Shown piece after piece: positions 1-8,992 of a DNA stretch of 64,000 bases. Numbering within the stretch: the first letter of the stretch is position 1; the number at the start of each line of letters is the position of its first letter. Origin of the DNA: Lentisalinibacter orientalis (GTDB taxonomy: Bacteria; Pseudomonadota; Gammaproteobacteria; Steroidobacterales; Woeseiaceae). Location of the stretch: contig NZ_JAPDRJ010000004.1 in the NCBI RefSeq assembly GCF_040706535.1, positions 186,001-250,000 on the forward strand, given 5' to 3'. Both the position numbers and the translations under genes were made by a program. The notes under the pieces are model-generated. The model was not told where the DNA came from and ran no database searches. It was given only the letters and a program-made list of their open reading frames with translations.

Positions 1-690
1 CGGCCCTTCTGCCACGGCGGCCTTCATGGCCTGCCAGGCCTCGGGCTTGTCGCTCTCGATGGCCACGATGCATTCGCGGATGCCTAGTATGGTCAGCATC
101 AGGCGGGCGCCCGAGACGATGTCTGCGGCCTGCTCCCGCATCAGCCGGTCGTCGCAGCTGATGCACGGCTCGCATTCGGCGCCGTTCAGTATCAGCGCCT
201 CCAGGCCCTGTCCCAGCCCCTCGGCGAGCTTTGGTGCCGTCGGATAGGCTGCGCCCCCCAGTCCGAGGATGCCTGCCTCCTCGACGGCGCCGGCCAGTGC
301 GGCCGGGTCGCGGGTGACGGCGTCCGGCAGGGGGCGGCAGTCCTCGTGCAGGCGGTCGTCGCCGTCCGTATCGATCAGGATGCAGGGCACCGTCGCGCCG
401 TCCCGCGCCGGCACCGGTCGGTCCTCGATGGCGGTGACGGTTCCGGAGGAGCCGGCATGCACGTTGGCGCTGTCCGGCGGACGCCCCTCGGCGACGCGCT
501 GGCCCCGGGCCACCCGGTCGCCCGCTGCAACCAGCGGCCGGGCGACGGCGCCGGGCTTGCGGCCGAGCGGCACCATCAGCCGCGCGGGCACGGCCGCCTC
601 CCGGATTGGCGCGCCCGTGGAGCGCGCCTTCTGCGCCGGCAGGCGGAGCCCGCCGTGCAGGCGCGACAGGCCTTCCGTCGGCGCGGTCAT
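1..690 (-). CDS. rnfC: Electron transport complex subunit RnfC (partial, N-terminal 230 residues)
   Basis: N-terminal part of the soluble RnfC subunit of the membrane Rnf complex, which couples electron flow between NADH and ferredoxin to ion movement across the inner membrane. The visible part has the typical start region (LHGGLRLPAQK) and the glycine-rich GILGLGGAAYPTAPKL nucleotide/flavin-binding segment, followed by the LILNGAECEPC segment conserved in RnfC and complex I NuoF. The frame runs off the left edge, so the C-terminal 4Fe-4S domains are not visible. ATG at 690 overlaps the rnfB stop (ATGA), indicating translational coupling in the order rnfA-rnfB-rnfC. Confidence 0.93.
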   Translation of the reverse strand, partial: MTAPTEGLSRLHGGLRLPAQKARSTGAPIREAAVPARLMVPLGRKPGAVARPLVAAGDRVARGQRVAEGRPPDSANVHAGSSGTVTAIEDRPVPARDGATVPCILIDTDGDDRLHEDCRPLPDAVTRDPAALAGAVEEAGILGLGGAAYPTAPKLAEGLGQGLEALILNGAECEPCISCDDRLMREQAADIVSGARLMLTILGIRECIVAIESDKPEAWQAMKAAVAEGP

Positions 691-1205
691 GGCCCGCCGC
701 CTGGCACCGGGGGGCGTACGGGCACCAGGTCGATGCAGTCCACCGGACAGGGATCCAGGCACAACTCGCAACCGGTGCACTCGCGCTCGATCACGGTATG
801 CAGATACTGGGGCGCGCCGACGATGGCGTCCACCGGGCAGGCCGGCAGACAGCGGGCGCAGCCGATGCACTCGGCCTCCCGGATGACCGCCACCCGGGGT
901 TCGGGCTCGCTGCCGCGGGCCGGGTCCAGGGGCAGCGGCTCGCGTCCGAGCAGTTCCGCCAGCGCATGGATGGTCTGCTCGCCGCCGGGCGGGCACTGGT
1001 TGATCCCGGCGCTGCCGTCCGCGATCGCCCGGGCGTAGGGGCGGCAGCCCGGGTAGCCGCACTGGGCGCACTGGGTCTGGGGCAGCACCGCATCGATGCG
1101 CTCGACCAGCGGCTCTTCGTCCGCCGGCAGGCGCCGTGCCGCCCAGGCCAGGCCGAAGCCGGCGGCGAAGGCCGGGATCGCGAGTGCGAGTACGGCGCCG
1201 AGCAT
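687..1205 (-). CDS. rnfB: Electron transport complex subunit RnfB
   Basis: Iron-sulfur subunit of the Rnf complex, 172 aa. Residues 1-22 form a membrane anchor. C46, C49, C54 and C71 form the 4Fe-4S motif typical of RnfB, and two ferredoxin-type clusters follow (C113/C116/C119/C123 and C143/C146/C149/C153). It passes electrons between the soluble and membrane parts of the complex. It is a short RnfB, lacking the long C-terminal extension of some relatives. It lies 3 bp after rnfA and overlaps rnfC by 4 bp. Confidence 0.95.
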   Translation of the reverse strand: MLGAVLALAIPAFAAGFGLAWAARRLPADEEPLVERIDAVLPQTQCAQCGYPGCRPYARAIADGSAGINQCPPGGEQTIHALAELLGREPLPLDPARGSEPEPRVAVIREAECIGCARCLPACPVDAIVGAPQYLHTVIERECTGCELCLDPCPVDCIDLVPVRPPVPGGGP

Positions 1206-1208
1206 GCG

Positions 1209-1790
1209 TCAGAGTCCCGCGAAACCGGAGAAGCCCATGAAGGCCAGCGACATGATGCCCGCCGTGACCAGCCCGATGGCCGCGCCGCGGAAGGCGGCAG
1301 GCACCGGCGCCGTCGTCAGGCGCGCGCGGACCTCCGCGAACAGCACCAGCACCAGCGCGAAACCGGCCGCGGCGCCGAGGCCGTAGGCGACCGACTGCGC
1401 GAAACTCTCCGCCTGGCGCGTATTCAGCAGAGCCACGCCCAGCACCGCGCAGTTGGTGGTGATCAGCGGCAGGTAGATGCCGAGCACCCGGTGCAGCAGC
1501 GGGCTCAGGCGCCGCACCATGATCTCGGTGAACTGCACCATGCAGGCGATGACGAGAATGAAGGCCAGGGTGCGCAGGTACTCGAGGCCGAAGGGCACGA
1601 GTATCCAGGTCTCGGCCAGGTAGCTGACCGCCGACGACAGCGTGAGCACGAAGCCGGTGGCGAGCGCCATGCCGGCCGCGGGCTCCACCCGCGTGGAGAC
1701 GCCCATGAACGGGCACAGGCCGAGGAACTTCACGAGAACGAAGTTGTTGACCAGTACCGTGGCGACGATGATCAGGAAAAGATCGGTCAT
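1209..1790 (-). CDS. rnfA: Electron transport complex subunit RnfA
   Basis: Integral membrane subunit of the Rnf complex, 193 aa, the usual length for RnfA. It is almost wholly hydrophobic with about six membrane segments. The N-terminal region contains NNFVLVKFLGLCPFMGVS, typical of the RnfA/RnfE (NqrD/E) family, and a central TNCAVLGVALL segment. It is the first gene of the visible rnfABC operon and has its own promoter-like sequence in the 63-bp gap after metG. Confidence 0.96.
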   Translation of the reverse strand: MTDLFLIIVATVLVNNFVLVKFLGLCPFMGVSTRVEPAAGMALATGFVLTLSSAVSYLAETWILVPFGLEYLRTLAFILVIACMVQFTEIMVRRLSPLLHRVLGIYLPLITTNCAVLGVALLNTRQAESFAQSVAYGLGAAAGFALVLVLFAEVRARLTTAPVPAAFRGAAIGLVTAGIMSLAFMGFSGFAGL

Positions 1791-1814
1791 GTCCGGGACC
1801 TCGAGTGTCCCGCT

Positions 1815-1843
1815 ATTGTAGAGGCTGGCGCCGGCGCCTTCAG
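1815..1843 (-). promoter_or_regulatory. Putative sigma70 promoter of rnfABC
   Basis: On the minus strand a TACAAT -10 box (1815-1820) lies 17 bp from a weak CTGAAG -35 match (1838-1843), giving a leader of about 20 nt before the rnfA ATG. The -35 part overlaps the end of metG. The -10 is convincing, the -35 is poor. Confidence 0.45.
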
Positions 1844-1853
1844 GCGATCGGCG

Positions 1854-3875
1854 CTACTTGACGCGCATGCCCGGCTCGGCGCCGTCGTCCGGCGAGAGCA
1901 GGAAGATGTCCTCGCCGCCCGGGCCGGCGGCCAGCACCATGCCCTCGGAGGTGCCGAAGCGCATCTTGCGCGGCTTCAGGTTGGCGACCAGCACCGTCAG
2001 CCGCCCCTCCAGCGCCGCGGCGTCGTAGGCCGACTTGATGCCCGCGAACACGGTCTTCTCGCCGCCGCCGGTGTCCAGCGTCAGGCGCAGCAGCTTGTCG
2101 GCGCCCTCCACGGGTTCGGCCTTCAGGATCCGCGCAACGCGCAGATCCACCTTCATGAAGTCGTCGATGGTGATCTCGTCGTTCTCGGGCGCCGCGGGCT
2201 CGGGTTTTTCTGCCGCGCCGCTGTCGCCGCCCTGGCGGGAGTCGTCGATCATGGCGTCCACCTGTTTGCGATCGATGCGTGTGATCAGGGGTTCGTAACG
2301 TTCGATGGCCGTGCCGAGCAGCGGTCGGACCGCGTCGTCCCACGACCACTCGTCCTCGCGGAACTGCTCAGCGGCCCTGGCCGCCAGCTGTGGCAGCACC
2401 GGCTGGAGCCAGATCATCAGCATGCGGAACAGATTCAGGCCCTGGGTGCAGATGCCCCGGACCTCCGGCAGCCGCTCGGCGTCCTTCGCCAGTATCCAGG
2501 GCTTGTGGGTGTCGATGTACTGGTTCGCCCGGTCCGCCAGCGCCATGATCTCGCGCATGGCATGGCCGAACTCGCGGGCCTCGTAGCGGGCGGCGATGTC
2601 TTCGCCGCGGGCGGCGAACTCGGCGTAGAGCGCCGGGTCCGGCAGCTCGGCGGCCAGCTCGCCGTCGAAGTGCTTCGTGATGAAGCCCGAGCAGCGGCTG
2701 GCGATGTTCACCAGCTTGCCCACCAGGTCGGAGTTCACCCGGGCCACGAAATCGTCCAGGCTGAGGTCGATGTCGTCGGTGCCCGGACCGAGTTTCGCCG
2801 CGTAGTAATAACGCAGGTATTCCGGCGCCAGGTGGGCGAGATAGGTGCGGGCATTGACGAACGTGCCCCGGGACTTCGACATCTTCTCGCCGTTGACGGT
2901 GAGGAAGCCGTGGGCGAATACGCCGTCCGGCGTGCGGTAGCCGGAGCCGTGCAGCACGGCGGGCCAGAACAGCGCGTGGAAGTAGACGATGTCCTTGCCG
3001 ATGAAATGGTAGAGCTCGCCGTCGGCATCCGCGCCCCACCAGGCGTCGAAATCCAGCCCCTCCCGGTCGGCCAGGTTGCGGAAGCTCGCCATGTAGCCCA
3101 CGGGCGCATCCAGCCAGACGTAGAAGTACTTGTCCTCGGTGCCCGGGATGCGGAAACCGAAGTAGGGTGCGTCGCGGGAGATGTCCCAGTCCTGCAGGCC
3201 CTTGTCGAACCACTCCTCCAGCTTGCGCACGATGCCCGCATCCAGCTGGGAGGCGGCCATCCAGCGGCGCAGGAAGTCCTCGAAACGCGAGAGGCGGAAG
3301 AAGTAGTGCTCGCTGTCCCGGTACACCGGGGCGGTGTTGGAGAGGATCGAGACCGGATGCTTCAGGTCCCGGGGCGTGTAGGTGCTGCCGCAGGCCTCGC
3401 AGTTGTCGCCGTGCTGGTCGGGCGCGCCGCACACCGGGCATTCGCCGCGCACGAAGCGGTCCGGGAGGAACATGCCCTCCTTCTCGTCGTAGGCCTGGTT
3501 GACCACTTCGGTGTAGATGTAGCCGCCTTCCTGCAGCCGCTCGTACATGCCGGTGACGATGGCCTCGTTCTCCGGCGTGTGGGTCGAGTAGTAGTTGTCG
3601 AACTCGATCTGGAAGTCGCCGAGGTCGCGCTCGTGCTCGGCCGTCATGCGCTCCACCAGTGTCTCGGGACTGATGCCGTCGCGGCGGGCGCGGATCATCG
3701 TGGGCGTGCCGTGGGCATCGGTGGCGCAGACGTAGCGGCATTCGTGCCCGCGGGACTTCTGGAAGCGCACCCAGATGTCGGTCTGCAGGTACTCCACCAG
3801 GTGCCCCAGGTGGATGGACCCGTTGGCGTAGGGCAGGGCGCTGGTGACGAGTATCTTGCGGCGTTGTTCGGCCAT
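1854..3875 (-). CDS. metG: Methionyl-tRNA synthetase
   Basis: Charges tRNA-Met with methionine in the cytosol. At 673 aa it is the long E. coli-like form. Visible are the class I HIGH signature HLGH (residues 22-25), the zinc knuckle pair CPVCGAPDQHGDNCEACG near residue 145, the KMSKS loop GEKMSKSRGTF near residue 335, and a C-terminal EMAP/Arc1p-type tRNA-binding domain beginning around DDFMKVDLRVARI. The gene is followed by rnfA and preceded by the PilT-family pair, all on the same strand. In many gammaproteobacteria metG lies divergent to mrp; here a kinase/PilT block has come between them. Confidence 0.97.
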   Translation of the reverse strand: MAEQRRKILVTSALPYANGSIHLGHLVEYLQTDIWVRFQKSRGHECRYVCATDAHGTPTMIRARRDGISPETLVERMTAEHERDLGDFQIEFDNYYSTHTPENEAIVTGMYERLQEGGYIYTEVVNQAYDEKEGMFLPDRFVRGECPVCGAPDQHGDNCEACGSTYTPRDLKHPVSILSNTAPVYRDSEHYFFRLSRFEDFLRRWMAASQLDAGIVRKLEEWFDKGLQDWDISRDAPYFGFRIPGTEDKYFYVWLDAPVGYMASFRNLADREGLDFDAWWGADADGELYHFIGKDIVYFHALFWPAVLHGSGYRTPDGVFAHGFLTVNGEKMSKSRGTFVNARTYLAHLAPEYLRYYYAAKLGPGTDDIDLSLDDFVARVNSDLVGKLVNIASRCSGFITKHFDGELAAELPDPALYAEFAARGEDIAARYEAREFGHAMREIMALADRANQYIDTHKPWILAKDAERLPEVRGICTQGLNLFRMLMIWLQPVLPQLAARAAEQFREDEWSWDDAVRPLLGTAIERYEPLITRIDRKQVDAMIDDSRQGGDSGAAEKPEPAAPENDEITIDDFMKVDLRVARILKAEPVEGADKLLRLTLDTGGGEKTVFAGIKSAYDAAALEGRLTVLVANLKPRKMRFGTSEGMVLAAGPGGEDIFLLSPDDGAEPGMRVK

Positions 3876-3903
3876 TTCGGAGTGTCTTTTCGGGCAGGCG
3901 GGG

Positions 3904-3909
3904 ATTATG
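3904..3909 (-). promoter_or_regulatory. metG: Putative -10 box for metG
   Basis: Minus-strand CATAAT within TGGCATAATC, about 30 nt before the metG ATG. The same 10-base string occurs upstream of the kinase gene (8862-8867). No good -35 is visible at the right distance. Confidence 0.35.
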
Positions 3910-3954
3910 CCAGAGGCGCGGCGCTCGGCGGGCGGCGGGTCGGGCCGGCTCGGT

Positions 3955-5037
3955 TCAGTTCTCGTCCTTCATGGGCTCGAATTTCGACTTGCTGATGGCC
4001 TTCTGGTAGGCCTCCCTGCCGCTGATGAAGCGCCGCTCGTAGAGCTCGCGCAGGGCGGTGTCCATGGTCTTCATGCCCATGGCTCCGCCGCTCTGCATGG
4101 CGTTCTCGAGCTGGTCGATCTTGCCCTGGCGGATGAGGTTGCTGATGGCGGGCGTGTTCACCATGATCTCGAGTGCCGCCACCCGGCCCGGCTTGCCCTT
4201 CGTGGGCACGAGCTGCTGTGAGATCACGCCGCGCAGCGAGGTGGAGAGCATGGTGCGGATGTGCGCCTGCTTGTCGTGGGGGAAGGCGTTGATCATGCGG
4301 TCGATGGTCTGGGCGGCGCCGTTGGTATGCAGCGTGCCCATGACCAGGATGCCCATCTCGGCCGCCGTCACCGCGATGCTGATGGTCTCGAGATCGCGCA
4401 GCTCGCCCACCAGGATCACGTCCGGGTCCTCGCGCAGGGCCGAGTGCAGGGCATCGGCGAACGACGGGCTGTGCACGCCCACTTCGCGCTGGCTTATCAG
4501 GCAGCCCTTGCGCTGGTGCACGAACTCGATCGGGTCCTCGATGGTGAGGATGTGGCCCTTCAGGCGCAGGTTGATCGCATCGATCATCGCGGCCAGCGTG
4601 GTGGATTTGCCCGAGCCCGTCTTGCCCGTGACGAGGATCATGCCCTGGGTCTGGCGGCAGAGGTTCTTCACCACGTCAGGCATGGCGAGATCTTCCAGCG
4701 TCCGCGCCTCGGTGGGGATGGCGCGCAACACGGCGCCGATGCCGTTGAGGTGGCGGAAGGCGTTGACCCGGAAGCGGGCCAGCCCCGGCACCTCGTAGGC
4801 GAAATCCACTGCATCGTCGGCCTCGAAATGCTTCTGGGCCACGCCGCTCATGATCTGGTAGAGCGCCTCCTGCACGTGCGCGGGGTCCAGCCGTTCCTCC
4901 CGCAGCTCCTTCAGGTTGCCGTAGACGCGCACGCGCGGCGGGTCCAGGGCCAGGAAGTGCAGGTCGGAGCCGTTCCGCTCCAGCGCCTCCCGCAGATAGG
5001 GGTCGATCAGGTTCGTGCTTGCGGTTTCCGTGCTCAT
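3955..5037 (-). CDS. pilT: PilT-family type IV pilus retraction ATPase (second of pair)
   Basis: Hexameric secretion-type ATPase, 360 aa, expected to power type IV pilus retraction at the inner-membrane face. It shows the N-terminal PAS-like domain (SDLHFLALDPPRVRVYG), Walker A GKTGSGKST, an Asp box (LTIEDPIEFVH), Walker B DPDVILVGELRDLETI and a His box (VMGTLHTN). The VPGLARFRVNAF segment is PilT-like. It begins 7 bp after the neighbouring ATPase gene and is probably co-transcribed with it and with the HEAT-kinase gene. The pair is not flanked by the yggS/proC genes that accompany canonical pilTU in many gammaproteobacteria, so it may be an extra set. Exact PilT versus PilU assignment is uncertain. 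Confidence 0.85.
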   Translation of the reverse strand: MSTETASTNLIDPYLREALERNGSDLHFLALDPPRVRVYGNLKELREERLDPAHVQEALYQIMSGVAQKHFEADDAVDFAYEVPGLARFRVNAFRHLNGIGAVLRAIPTEARTLEDLAMPDVVKNLCRQTQGMILVTGKTGSGKSTTLAAMIDAINLRLKGHILTIEDPIEFVHQRKGCLISQREVGVHSPSFADALHSALREDPDVILVGELRDLETISIAVTAAEMGILVMGTLHTNGAAQTIDRMINAFPHDKQAHIRTMLSTSLRGVISQQLVPTKGKPGRVAALEIMVNTPAISNLIRQGKIDQLENAMQSGGAMGMKTMDTALRELYERRFISGREAYQKAISKSKFEPMKDEN

Positions 5038-5044
5038 CGGCTGC

Positions 5045-6139
5045 TCACGAGGTCGCGATGTCGAGCTTCGGCAGCACGTCCGTGTTGGTCACGAATCGCT
5101 GGAAGCGCTTCTTGTCGTGTGCGAAACGGAACGCATCGTCGGGATCGATGGTCTTGGCCTCGATGGCCTCCAGCAGCGCCTGGTCCATGGTCTGCATGCC
5201 GAGATCGCGGCCGGTCTGCAGCTGGGCCGGGATCTGGTGGGTCTGGTCGCTCATGATCAGGTTGGAGATGGCCTTGGTGTTGATGAGTATCTCCAGCACC
5301 GCCTTGCGTCCCCGTCCGTCCGGCGTCTTCACCAGCACCTGGGTGACCACGGCGTTCAGGCTCTGGGCCAGGAAGCTCTTGGTCTGCTCCCGCAGTTCGC
5401 CGGGCAGCGCGTCGATCATGCGGTCGATGGTCTTCACGGCACCCGTGGTGTGCAGCGTGCCCAGCACGAGATGGCCGGTCTCGGCCGCGGTCATGGCCAT
5501 GCTGATGGTCTCGGCATCGCGCAGCTCGCCCACCAGGATCACGTCCGGGTCCTCGCGCATGGCCGAGCGCACGCCGTCGGCGAAGCTGGTCAGGTGGGTG
5601 CCCAGCTCCCGCTGGATGACCTGGCAGTTCTTGCTCGGGTGCACGAACTCGATGGGGTCTTCCAGGCTGATGATGTTCAGGTTCCGGTGCCGGTTCAGGT
5701 GATCGATCATGGAGGCCAGCGTGGTCGACTTACCCGTGCCGGTGGAGCCGGTCACCAGCACCATGCCCTGGTGGTAGTCACAGAATTTCTCGATCACCGG
5801 CGGCAGGTCCAGCGACTCCATCGTGGGGATGTCGGTGGGGATGTGGCGGAAAGTCGCGCCGATGCCCGTGTCCTTGCGGAACAGGTTGACGCGGAAGCGC
5901 CCGCCGTCCTCGCTCACGTAGGAGAAGTCGAGGTCCCGGCCGCTCTCGAACTTGTCCTGCTGGGACTTGGTCAGAATCTCGGCCACGTAGGTGTCGAGCT
6001 CGGTGTCCGAGAGTTCGCGGAACTTGATGGGCATGAGATCGCCGTGCATGCGCAGCATCGGCGGCACGCCCACCGCCAGATGGACGTCGGAGCAGCCCTG
6101 GGCCAGGCCGAGTTTCAGGAATGCGTCTATGCGTGCCAT
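5045..6139 (-). CDS. PilT/PilU-family type IV pilus ATPase (first of pair)
   Basis: Retraction-type ATPase of 364 aa with GCSDVHLAVGVPPMLRMHGD at the N-terminus, Walker A GSTGTGKST, Asp box ISLEDPIEFVH, Walker B DPDVILVGELRDAETI and His box VLGTLHTT. The C-terminal third (PDGRGRKAVLEILINT, LGMQTMDQALL) resembles PilU, while the Walker B and His boxes are PilT-like, so it is a mixed member of the family. Its catalytic motifs are complete. It lies between the HEAT-kinase gene (136-bp gap) and the second ATPase (7-bp gap). Confidence 0.85.
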   Translation of the reverse strand: MARIDAFLKLGLAQGCSDVHLAVGVPPMLRMHGDLMPIKFRELSDTELDTYVAEILTKSQQDKFESGRDLDFSYVSEDGGRFRVNLFRKDTGIGATFRHIPTDIPTMESLDLPPVIEKFCDYHQGMVLVTGSTGTGKSTTLASMIDHLNRHRNLNIISLEDPIEFVHPSKNCQVIQRELGTHLTSFADGVRSAMREDPDVILVGELRDAETISMAMTAAETGHLVLGTLHTTGAVKTIDRMIDALPGELREQTKSFLAQSLNAVVTQVLVKTPDGRGRKAVLEILINTKAISNLIMSDQTHQIPAQLQTGRDLGMQTMDQALLEAIEAKTIDPDDAFRFAHDKKRFQRFVTNTDVLPKLDIATS

Positions 6140-6181
6140 GTCTGCGTCTGCTCGTGTGACGCGGGTACGGTCGCCCGCGCA

Positions 6182-6196
6182 GCCCTATGCTAGGGC
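6182..6196. repeat. Short perfect inverted repeat upstream of the PilT-family pair
   Basis: GCCCTA-TGC-TAGGGC, a 6-bp stem with a 3-nt centre, in the 136-bp gap between the kinase gene and the first ATPase gene. It overlaps a minus-strand TAGCAT promoter-like hexamer, so it could be an operator or a short attenuator. There is no T-run. Confidence 0.35.
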
Positions 6197-6275
6197 CTAA
6201 TGGCAGAGATGGCCAGCGCCCGATGGCGAAGGTGGCCAGGACCCGGTGGCACGGATGACCGGTGCGGCGGCGGTG

Positions 6276-8663
6276 TCAGAGCTGGATGGCTTCCAGCTCG
6301 TCTTTCAGCTCGGCCATGGAGGGGTGGCGCTTGTTCTTGTCCACCGACATGGTGCGGTTGACCAGCGCCGCCAGGTCGTCGGGGATCTTCGGGTTGACCT
6401 CCTGGCACTTGCGGGCCTTGCCCTGGACGTGCTGGTACATCACCGACATGTGGTCGCCCCGGGTGTACGGCGGCGTGCCGGTCAGCATCTCGTAGATCAT
6501 GACCCCCAGGCTGTAGATGTCGGCCTTCTCGTCCACCCGCTTGCCGAGGATCTGCTCCGGCGCCATGTACTTCGGCGAGCCGATCACGTAGCCGGTCTTC
6601 GTGAGCTGGGTGTCTCCCGCGGTGGCCGCTGCCGCCACGCCGAAGTCCACGATCTTCAGGACGCCTTCCTCGTTGATGAGGATGTTGGCGGGCTTCAGGT
6701 CGCGGTGGATGACGCCGGCCTCGTGGGCCACCATCATGCCGGTCGCGATGTCCTTGGCGAACTGCAGCGCCTTGGCGAACGGCATCGGCTTCTGTGCCGC
6801 GATCTCGGCTCCCAGCGTGTGGGAGGGGAAATACTCCATGGAGATGGCGTAGAGGCCCTGCACGCTCAGGAAGTCGTAGATGCGGATGACGTTGGGGTGG
6901 GTGATCTTGCGCGAGAACCGGAGTTCGTGCACGAAGCGCTTCATCATCTCCTCGTCCGAGGAGACGTTCGGGTTCAGGAACTTCAGGATGAGCCGCTCGT
7001 CGACGACCTTGTCCTGCATCAGCAGAACCGTGCCGAAGGCCCCCTTGCCGATCTTCTCGACGAAGATATAGCGGTCGTCGATGACGTCGCCCGGCTCCAG
7101 CGTGGAGATGTCCAGCGGCTGCCTGCCGCCGACCTCCTCGATGATGCTCTGGATGTCCTCGTTCTCGATCAACAGCGTCTTCGCCGGTTCGGCGGCCAGC
7201 TTCTCCGCCTTCACGTTCTGGTAGCGCACGTCCGAGGAGAAGCGGGCCTCGAGTTCCTTGATGGCCTTGTCCGCGGTGTTGACGATGACCGAGTCGTCCA
7301 GCTGCTTCATCTTCTCCAGATAATTGCGGATGGGCTCTGCCTTGGACTCGTCCGCGAGGTGAGCAATCGCCTTGATGGCCTCCACCCGGATCTCGCGCTC
7401 CTGGCGGTTCAGCATGGGCAGCAGCTTCTCGATCACCGTCGCATTGCCGATCTTCGACAGCGCGCGCACCACCGAAGCATCCGACTTGGGGTGCTGGCCC
7501 AGCATCTTGGTGAGCGCCGGCAGCGCCTTGGTGCTGCCGATGCCGGCCAGGGCGTCCACCGCGCGTTCGCGTACCCACCAGTCCGGGTCCTTGGTGGCCT
7601 CGATCAGGTGCTTGACTGCACTGTCGTCCTTGGTGGCGTTCAGGATCTCGATGGCGGCGCGGCGGATCTCCTGGTCTTCGTCCCGGATCAGTGCCAGCGC
7701 CGCGTTCATCACCTTCGGCCCGCCGATCTTGGCCAGCGCGTCGGTGGCCCGCGCGCGCACCCACCAGTCGTCGTCCTGGAGCGCCTGCAGCAGGTCCTTC
7801 ACCGAATCCGTGGTGCCGATCTCGTTCAGCACCTCCACCGCCGCGCGACGGGGGTACTCCGATTCGTCCTTCAGCGCCGGGATGAGGTGGCGCACGGTGG
7901 TCGGGTCGTTGATGCGGATCAGCAGATCCACGGCCTTCGTCTGCACGTCGTAGTCGGGGTCCAGCAGCAGACTGGCGATCAGTTCGACGTTCTGCGCGCC
8001 GTCCATGCGGGCCAGCGCGGTCAGGGCCGCCTGCCGGATCATCTTGTTGTTGCTCTTCAGCTGCTTCTCCAGCGCCGCGGCAACGTCAGGGCGGCCGAAC
8101 TTGCCCAGGATGTTGATGAGATGCATGCGGACGAAGGGGTCCTTGCCCTCCAGCCGGGCGATGAGTTCCGGCACCATGTCGGCGTCGACGACGTCGTCGA
8201 TGATCTTGAAGATCGCCGCCTTGTCGTTGTGCTCGAGTTCGTAGGACTTGGTCAGCAGGTCGCGCACGTTCAGCTTGCGCTTGTGCACGTTCAGGATCTC
8301 GATCACGGCCGATTTGGAGACCTCGTCGTCGTCCAGCAGAGCGATGAGGTCATTGGGGTTCAGGTTGCGGGTGCTGGAGAGCGCCCAGGCCGTGCCGGAG
8401 ACGACCCGCTGGTTGCCGTCGGAAAGGCCTTCGATGAAATGCTTGAGGCTCTTCGGGCTGGCCAGCTCGGCGAGTACCTCGACGAACAGGATGGTCTGCT
8501 GCTTGGTGCTGTTGGCCAGCGCATCGATCACCCGCGGCACGGCCGACGGGCCCATGGCCTTCAGCTTGCTGGCCGCCTTCTGGGCGGCTGGCGAATTCGT
8601 ATCGCCCGCGCCGACGATCTCGGCGATGAGGCGATCGGTTTTGAATCCGCTGAGTAGAGCCAT
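6276..8663 (-). CDS. HEAT-repeat / serine-threonine protein kinase fusion
   Basis: Cytosolic 795-aa protein with no signal peptide or obvious membrane segment. Residues about 25-450 form tandem HEAT/PBS-lyase-like repeats; two near-copies, DDDWWVRARATDALAKIG and DPDWWVRERAVDALAGIG, lie about 62 residues apart. Residues about 525-795 form a complete Hanks-type kinase: G-loop GKGAFGTV (539-546), K561 in LILKFL, catalytic loop HRDLKPAN (653-660), DFG (673-675), APE (701-703). The HEAT part is expected to bind proteins and the kinase to phosphorylate Ser/Thr. It sits directly upstream of two PilT-family ATPases on the same strand, so a role in pilus or twitching control is inferred from context only. 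The start is chosen by a GAGGCAGG ribosome site next to the ATG. Confidence 0.9.
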   Translation of the reverse strand: MALLSGFKTDRLIAEIVGAGDTNSPAAQKAASKLKAMGPSAVPRVIDALANSTKQQTILFVEVLAELASPKSLKHFIEGLSDGNQRVVSGTAWALSSTRNLNPNDLIALLDDDEVSKSAVIEILNVHKRKLNVRDLLTKSYELEHNDKAAIFKIIDDVVDADMVPELIARLEGKDPFVRMHLINILGKFGRPDVAAALEKQLKSNNKMIRQAALTALARMDGAQNVELIASLLLDPDYDVQTKAVDLLIRINDPTTVRHLIPALKDESEYPRRAAVEVLNEIGTTDSVKDLLQALQDDDWWVRARATDALAKIGGPKVMNAALALIRDEDQEIRRAAIEILNATKDDSAVKHLIEATKDPDWWVRERAVDALAGIGSTKALPALTKMLGQHPKSDASVVRALSKIGNATVIEKLLPMLNRQEREIRVEAIKAIAHLADESKAEPIRNYLEKMKQLDDSVIVNTADKAIKELEARFSSDVRYQNVKAEKLAAEPAKTLLIENEDIQSIIEEVGGRQPLDISTLEPGDVIDDRYIFVEKIGKGAFGTVLLMQDKVVDERLILKFLNPNVSSDEEMMKRFVHELRFSRKITHPNVIRIYDFLSVQGLYAISMEYFPSHTLGAEIAAQKPMPFAKALQFAKDIATGMMVAHEAGVIHRDLKPANILINEEGVLKIVDFGVAAAATAGDTQLTKTGYVIGSPKYMAPEQILGKRVDEKADIYSLGVMIYEMLTGTPPYTRGDHMSVMYQHVQGKARKCQEVNPKIPDDLAALVNRTMSVDKNKRHPSMAELKDELEAIQL

Positions 8664-8861
8664 CCTGCCTCGCTGTTACCCTGGAGACGTCCCGGGACGC
8701 CCCGGGAGCTCCGCCGCACGCCGGCGGCGCGGCCGCCGTGGCCACGGCCCCCGCCCACAGCCCCTGGCAGCGACACCGCCGCTCGCTGGCGGCGGGCCGT
8801 CGGTCCGCGGACTCGAGGTTGCGGGATGCCGGCGATCCGGGTCGTCCCCTGTGATGGCCCG

Positions 8862-8867
8862 ATTATG
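8862..8867 (-). promoter_or_regulatory. Putative -10 box for the HEAT-kinase gene
   Basis: Minus-strand CATAAT in the context TGTGGCATAATCGGG, sharing TGGCATAATC with the metG upstream region. It would give a leader of about 190 nt. No matching -35 is visible. Confidence 0.3.
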
Positions 8868-8992
8868 CCACAAGCCCGCCGTCCAGCTGCCATTTCCGGC
8901 CGTGAACGTGACGGCGGTCACGCCGGCGCGCCGGGGGCGGCCCCCGGCGGGGCCCGGGCGCCGCGGGCCCGGTCTCCCGCCGCATTCTCCGT

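Noticed and set aside
606..3995. Very long plus-strand open frame across rnfB, rnfA and metG
   Set aside because: It is antisense to genes with clear family motifs, and its His/Gln/Gly/Asp/Arg-rich translation has no recognisable domain. It reflects the high GC at third codon positions of the real genes.
6197..6275. Repeating GATGGC/GGTGGC strings before the kinase stop
   Set aside because: Units differ in length and spacing; consistent with chance in GC-rich sequence.
6246..8657. 803-codon plus-strand frame opposite the HEAT-kinase gene
   Set aside because: The minus-strand frame has complete kinase motifs. The plus-strand product is a repetitive Asp/Val/Leu/His/Arg-rich shadow with no motif.
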